From Salvia splendens (Eukaryota > Streptophyta > Magnoliopsida > Lamiales > Lamiaceae): a DNA stretch of 64,000 nucleotides. Both the position numbers and the translations under genes were made by a program. Below the pieces are notes generated by a model that worked only from the letters and a program-made list of their open reading frames with translations, was not told the DNA's origin and ran no database searches. The stretch covers positions 30,049,928 through 30,113,927 of the forward strand of contig NC_056042.1 in NCBI RefSeq assembly GCF_004379255.2, given 5' to 3'. Below are positions 58,537 through 64,000 of the stretch, piece by piece; within the stretch, counting starts at the first letter, position 1; each line of letters opens with the position of its first letter.

Positions 58537-58988
58537 TTATCTTGAATAGAAATGAGAGTAGAGAGAGATAAACTCGTTAATACAAGTGATGCAAATGAAA
58601 ATGAACCGAAACGAGCCGTATATAGAATTTTTTTAAAAATGAAAATTGCTCCCGTCCGTGCGCTCGTCCGTGGAGGACCCACAATAGCAGACGAGACGAC
58701 GGACAAGCACACAGACGAGGGGTCGTACGTCCAGCTCGTCCGCGACCCGCTCGCCGGTCGCAATGGTGGACGAGCACGACGGACGAGCGGCTCGCCGGTC
58801 GCTCATCTGTCGGCTCGTCCGCTACTGTGGATGCTCTTAGGAGGGCATTTTGGATCACCTAATCCTTACTGCTTAGAGGGTTGTTCCAAGGCCATGACTT
58901 AGATCGTTCATGTCACGAGAATGTGAATTGATGCATACAAAGTTTTGGAGGCTAAACAAGTTCATTTTGAAATTTATTTCTTAGTTAT

Positions 58989-59654
58989 AGACTATTCTGC
59001 ACATTTTCACAATAATGATAATAATAATCATCAACTGATTCAAACCCATCTGCCATTTCCATCATACTATCACCAAATTAACCATTTACTTAAGCCAAAA
59101 CTGTACGATTACTAATCATAATTTTCAAATGGGAAGGGAAGCCAAGCCAAGCGCCCTCCTCTATACACCTTCCACCAACCTCGACAGTCTGATACTCTTA
59201 ATAGTAGCTAAAAAGGGATGACATTGAGCTATTAAGGCTCCCAAGCATGAAAATGTAAGCAATACTACTATATATGTTGAGCGGAGGCGAACTGAGATCA
59301 TACATAGATCCCTTTAAGAAGAATAGGCAGTGATGCTAGTTCGGAGGGGAAGAAAGCCTACCGGGGCATTTGATCCTTATACAAATTCATCTGTCATCTA
59401 AAAACATTAACTTTATATGTTCAAAATAATTGAAACAAAAAAAGAACAGCCTCGAAGAGCAACCAGAATAAGTGAACAAGCAATTTGAATCCAAGAAAGT
59501 ATATGTCTATTACATCTGCAAAAATAACATTTAGTCCATCGGTACTAGGTAAATGCACGTCGTGTAACGCACACTAAATATCCACACTGCATAAAAATGG
59601 TCAAAGTCAAAAATCTTACACAAGTTTATTACAAGGGAAATGTAAACTGTTACC
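58989..59654. repeat. Coatomer-alpha downstream flank, partner of the duplicated segment at 55.4 kb
   Basis: This copy lies about 235 bp downstream of the coatomer stop codon and is presumably the original. It may include part of the 3' untranslated region. It aligns with 55363-55838. Confidence 0.8.
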
Positions 59655-59887
59655 ATAAAAAGAAGGCAGACGGATTGCAGAAGAAAAAAAAATATTAAGC
59701 AGATATGTAAATCCGAGAGAAGCGTCTCAATCAAGCTGAAGCTCCTACCCCTTAAGTCTCTCCAGGTGCTCTCAATCTGAAGCTCCTACCTTACTCTCTC
59801 CAGGTGCCCGTCAGGGTCATCACAAGCATAGCCACTTTCTGAAACCGTGAAATGGTCAGAACAGAAACAAGCAGTTGTACAATAAAA
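59655..59887 (-). other. 3' untranslated region of coatomer alpha
   Basis: A short local duplication is visible: GAAGCTCCTACC and CTCTCCAGGTGC each occur twice between 59738 and 59807. Confidence 0.5.
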
Positions 59888-62800
59888 TCATCTTATCTGC
59901 AAAGGAGAGCAAAACAATCCAGATGCATCAGCTCCTACTGCCGCAAGATCACAAACAGTGCACAGCTGGCCTTGCTGAGATGGAACAAAATGTGAGGTGC
60001 AGTAGGGGCAGGTTACATCTCTTTGACCCCTATAGATTGGAACATAAGTCGCTCCACATACAACAAAAGGATTTCTGAAGTCATAGTTGATCTGTGTGGC
60101 ATCTGTCATATTTCTTTCGGCAGCCTGGAGAACCTGGCGAGCCTGTCTTGCTTGATTCTCATTACTTGGATTACTCTCTAGAAGCCGCCTAGCAAAGTTG
60201 GCTGCGGTACTCAGATTTCTTGCCTTGAAGCAAACAGTCATTGCACTGGTCAGCGCAAGTCTCAAGTGCGGGGGCTGGAGCTTGCAATGGGTAAAATATG
60301 CTGCAAGTTCCTGCTGACGAACTGGATCGTCCCTCAATTCCCTCCTCCTAAGCTCCATTTGCAAGCCAAGGATATATTCCTTTACTACAATAACCAATTC
60401 CTTCACTTCATCCACCTCTCTTCTTGTTTCAACCACAACCAGTGGAATTGTGTGGAGAATTGACAGGAAATGTCGAAGAGCTTCGGAAAACTTTCCAGTG
60501 GTCGTTGCTTTGTAACCAGCCTTCAGCTTCTCGTCTAGTTGAGAGAAATTGAAGATAAGAGCAGGGGGGCCTCGCACATTGGGGCTCGCTGATTCACTCC
60601 AGCCTCTCTCTACTGCAATAGATATTACTGGTGCTGACGTACAGGCACGCAGGTAACTGTGACTGCCCAACTGGAGATCAATAAATTGTGACTTTAGAGG
60701 GGCGAAATTGCATATCCCTAACTGACGGCTCAATAAACGCAGTGCTGTATCAAAGTTTCCAGCAGCTGCATGTTCAGCAGCAAGAGATGACTTCTGGACC
60801 CAAATTTGGCTTACGGGCATACCAGGTGTGGGGCAAACAAAAACAGAAGAACGGGCATTGGAAGCTGCCTTTGGTGTATCGACATCATGAGGCAGATCTA
60901 GATCCTCAAGATCCCATCCTCCCTCCTCATCATTCTCATTGTGCACATCTTCCACATCCAGCCCCATATTAATGTCTCCATTCTGCAGATTATCCACATC
61001 ACCAATATCCAAAGACTCACCCCAATCAGCATCTGCAGCCTCTTCATACTCTTCTTCTGCACCTTTGCCTGCATCGTCAAGTGAACCCTCAAATATCCCT
61101 TTACTCACCATTAATAAAGGCCAATCTCCAGCGCATAGCACTGGACTTGGGGGGATCAACAGAGAAGCTTTTCTCCCTTCAGGAAGAGAAGGAACATTAT
61201 CTTCCAGTTGTGCAGATAGACGCTCCACTACGTCATGAAGCCCATGAATAGAAGCTGTTATGCAAGCCAGGGGCAAGTGACCCGCATTCTCCAGAATTTT
61301 CACACGCTCTCGCACATCACCAAGATATAACGCATTATGAAATTGGCCCATAACTTCATTTTTTACCTCAGCAATTTTCATCATTTTCGACAGCTTGTCC
61401 AGATTGCCAGTTATGAGATAATGAAAAGAAAGCCTCTCAAAGTTCTTTGTCTTCTGGTATGCATATTCAACAATTCCTGCATTTCCCTGCCGAAGAGCCT
61501 CTACTCCTAGCCTGTACCAGTAATCCTTCTCGTCAATTTTTTTAGCAGATTCAAGGGCTTTCTCAATGTTACCGCTTTCAAGGGCTAAGTTGAAGCGAGT
61601 TCTCTCATCCTTTACAAAATAGAGAGCAACTTGTGGGAAGCCCTTCTGTTGCAAATATGCAATCATGGCTTGTCCACATAGTTCTGAATTCTTTATCATG
61701 CTCATTACATGATCATATCTCTTCTTCAGCAGGGACAGCTTAAAAATATATTCTGTGGAATCAATAATGATAGGACGGTTTTTCCCATCTCGGTCCAGGC
61801 AAAAGATTGTATTCCCATATATTTTTGTTACATACACTGGAACATCCAAGGTCTTTATAATTCCACTATCCCCATTAGGCAGGCAGTACTTAATGTGCGT
61901 CAGTGTAGTGTAGATGAAAACACCATTATCATCCCATGATCCACTCTTGACACGAATGGTCTCATGAAGAGTGCAGCGGTGCACAAGCTTTTTATCAGCA
62001 ATAACAATTGAATGCTTGCTCAGTAAAGCAACACTCTCCATATCCTGAGACCAAACCACATACCTAACAAAAGAGGCTTGAAGATCTCCAAGAACAATTC
62101 TTTGTTGGAGATCAAAAATGACAACCTTGTCCTCGGCCCGGCAGAGTAGATTCCCAGTACCAGCATAATATATAGCATCAGTAGCAATAGGCAGAACACT
62201 CTTTTTCACTACTTCGTTTTTTAGGTTCTTGACCAGGACTTGGTTGCTGCTCTTCTCAAGCACAGCAAACCTATTTCGAGCCACAAAAACAGCCGAACCC
62301 CCAGCACCTCTTTTTGCTTCTTGAGCTGTGTCGCCTCTGCTGTAGCTATCTTTGGGTATAACATACAGCTCATATGAACCACCATCCACATCTGAGCAAA
62401 CCAAAACCGCATTCTCAGTAGGACTGTAAGAGAGAGTTCGTGGCGCTTGATTCAAACCATTAGAACCAGGACGACGGATAGGAATCAGTTGTGTATCTTT
62501 CTGAGTGGAATACTCAAAAGTGCGCAGAAACCGATCCTTGACATAAAACACAGAGTCACCACTCACAGAAAAGGCTGGGCGTTCTCTCTCTAGCTTAAAA
62601 ACAATCATGCCGCTATCATGACCAGCAGCAAGTAGATTCATATCGGGGTGGGCAGAGAGGATCCAGAATCTGTCATGCTCCCTGCGAAATGTCTGCAAGC
62701 CAGTTCTTTTAGTAGCATCCCAAACTCTGATGCTCTTATCTTCTGAATTTGATACAATGATGTCCTGCCTTGCATGGAACAGGACACAGGAAACATTATT

Positions 62801-63927
62801 CATGTGACCTCTCAATGTGTCCACCTCCCATGCTTTTGTATCTGAAAAAATATATCATATATTTATATTATTGGAGAAATATATATGTATACATGGCTAG
62901 AGCAAAGTAGGACTTAACCTAAAATGTCTGAATAACAAAGCAAGGATCTATCACTCAATTCCTACACTCACAAATTAGCTGATTGGAAGTGCCGTAACTG
63001 GCGGCAAACACCATCTTGTAATCTTAAACTAACGCCATAGCAAACCCCCACCCCCAAAATAAAACACACACACACACAAAAAAAACTCACCACTTCAATA
63101 TTGAAAGCCTAAATCTGATTTTACCTTTAACAATTTACAGCTACTTTGCAAACTAAAGCAAACAATTTCTAAAAGTTATATTTAAGAAACATGTTGTCTC
63201 TGCTATATTAAGAAACATCAAGTGTGGTTTACAGCAAATCCGGACAACCATGTCAACATAAACATTGAAGATTGAGATGTTTAGATCTCCCTTTTACTGA
63301 TAGGGAAGTACCTTTTCTCAATCTCAAAGTCAAAAACATTCAGAAAATAAATGCATATTCATTCTATTACTCTTATAAAATATCAGAATATAACAAATAG
63401 CACTTCAAACACCAGTGATCAAGCTGACATACCATTCATGCGCCAGATCTTTACTTGGCGGTCATCAGCTCCAGAAACAATCAGAGGGAGAGTTGGATGA
63501 AAAGAAGCCCAGTTGACCCCTCGATCATGACCTTCCAGGACATACTTCACAACAGCATCAACACCACCAAAGAAGTCTGCATTCATTTGAGATAATCGCA
63601 GAATGTCATCAGCAGGAGATACTGTTTTCTTCCTCAAGGCACCAATATCCCAAACACGAACAGTCTGATCCAAAGAGGCTGAAACAACCAAGTCTTCTTT
63701 GGGGTGAAATGAAGCACACATGACATAGTGGTTGTGCCCCGTTAACACAGAAATGCAAGTACGTGATTGCCAGTTCCATATTCTGATTGTCTGATCATCA
63801 CTTGCACTTACTATCCAAGGATACTCATGATGGAATTGGACAGTCCGGATATAGTCAAGATGGCCAAGAAGAGTAAATAGGCATCTATGCAATTTATAAT
63901 TCCACACCTTAATTTTGTAATCATCAC
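59888..63927 (-). CDS. COPA: Coatomer subunit alpha (alpha-COP), 3' part, start beyond the window
   Basis: Two exons are in view, 63927-63433 and 62841-59888, with a GT-AG intron splitting an Asp codon. The upstream border at 63927 is an acceptor (CTGCAG), so earlier exons lie beyond 64000. About 1,149 residues are encoded here, against roughly 1,218 in Arabidopsis. WD40 repeats ([49 protein letters not shown]) form the N-terminal propeller. An alpha-solenoid region follows, then an acidic linker ([15 protein letters not shown]). The C-terminal domain binds epsilon-COP and includes [11 protein letters not shown]. The protein is a scaffold of the COPI coat for Golgi-to-ER retrograde vesicles and recognises KKxx cargo signals. 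No lesion is visible. Confidence 0.97.
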
Positions 63928-64000
63928 CTGCAGAAAGAAAATATTGGTGGATGAATTAAAATATGCTCTAGTATCTATCCAAGAATCATACTCTGCAAAA

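Larger units (their letters stand above)
55840..58836 (-). mobile_element. PIF/Harbinger-type element H8, left end lost, split by a solo LTR
   Basis: The right terminus reads, reverse complemented, GAGCATCCACAGTAGC and is followed by TTA at 58837-58839. Its subterminal region has repeated GACGAGC/GCTCGTC motifs. The left terminus is missing; the sequence instead runs into the duplicated coatomer-flank segment near 55838. The element carries a broken ORF1 gene on the minus strand and a 2-kb LTR insertion. Confidence 0.75.

Overview
The window is nuclear DNA of a flowering plant. The evidence is plant-only gene families (DEF/AP3 MADS-box, WAT1, granulin-type papain protease), short GT-AG introns, AT-rich intergenic DNA and a dense load of plant transposons. 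The MADS gene is closest in feel to Lamiales DEFICIENS proteins, so an asterid, perhaps a Lamiales species, is likely; no species can be named from sequence alone. No tRNA, rRNA or CRISPR array was recognised.

Layout. 1-4.7 kb: 3' part of a Ty1/copia element (broken pol plus 3' LTR), inserted just downstream of a minus-strand B-class MADS gene (4.81-6.57 kb) whose conserved C-terminal motif has been pushed out of frame. 7.1-9.0 kb: an intact-looking PIF/Harbinger transposon. 9.6-10.5 kb: thioredoxin h (minus). 10.8-16.4 kb: a pile of PIF/Harbinger and Stowaway elements, two of them visibly nested. 17.2-17.9 kb: intronless plastid LON-domain gene (plus). 18.3-20.1 kb: decayed Harbinger element. 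20.8-22.7 kb: XBCP3-like granulin cysteine protease (minus). 23-27.3 kb: more MITEs and an ORF1-only Harbinger element. 28.0-30.6 kb: WAT1 (minus). 31-42 kb: gene-poor AT-rich DNA with several well-delimited MITEs, including a 353-bp fold-back element. 42.4-45.2 kb: a diverged tandem duplication and an unassigned coding-like segment. 45.2-47.9 kb: TFIIF beta subunit (minus). 49.1-50.0 kb: an OCTOPUS-like pseudogene. 51.1-53.4 kb: a compact LTR retrotransposon with LTRs identical by eye and one 502-codon ORF of unknown type. 55.4-59.7 kb: a duplicated piece of the downstream flank of the coatomer gene, joined to a truncated Harbinger ORF1 that is split by a 2-kb solo LTR. 59.9-64.0 kb: 3' part of coatomer alpha subunit (minus), running off the right edge.

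The host genes do unrelated housekeeping and developmental jobs: redox (TRX h), plastid protein quality control (LON-domain), vacuolar/secretory proteolysis (XBCP3-like), vacuolar transport affecting auxin and secondary walls (WAT1), transcription initiation (TFIIF beta), Golgi-ER COPI coats (alpha-COP) and petal/stamen identity (DEF/AP3). From memory, LON-domain, WAT1 and TFIIF beta lie close together on Arabidopsis chromosome 1 (At1g75460, At1g75500, At1g75510), so the block may be an old conserved neighbourhood expanded here by transposons.

The most notable biology is mobile. At least eight PIF/Harbinger-derived insertions are present; transposase-only elements and ORF1-only elements occur separately, suggesting function in trans. 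A young small LTR element carries an unfamiliar protein with pentapeptide repeats. Exon coordinates were derived by hand from reading frame, splice consensus and family alignment, and sum to open frames in every gene reported as intact.
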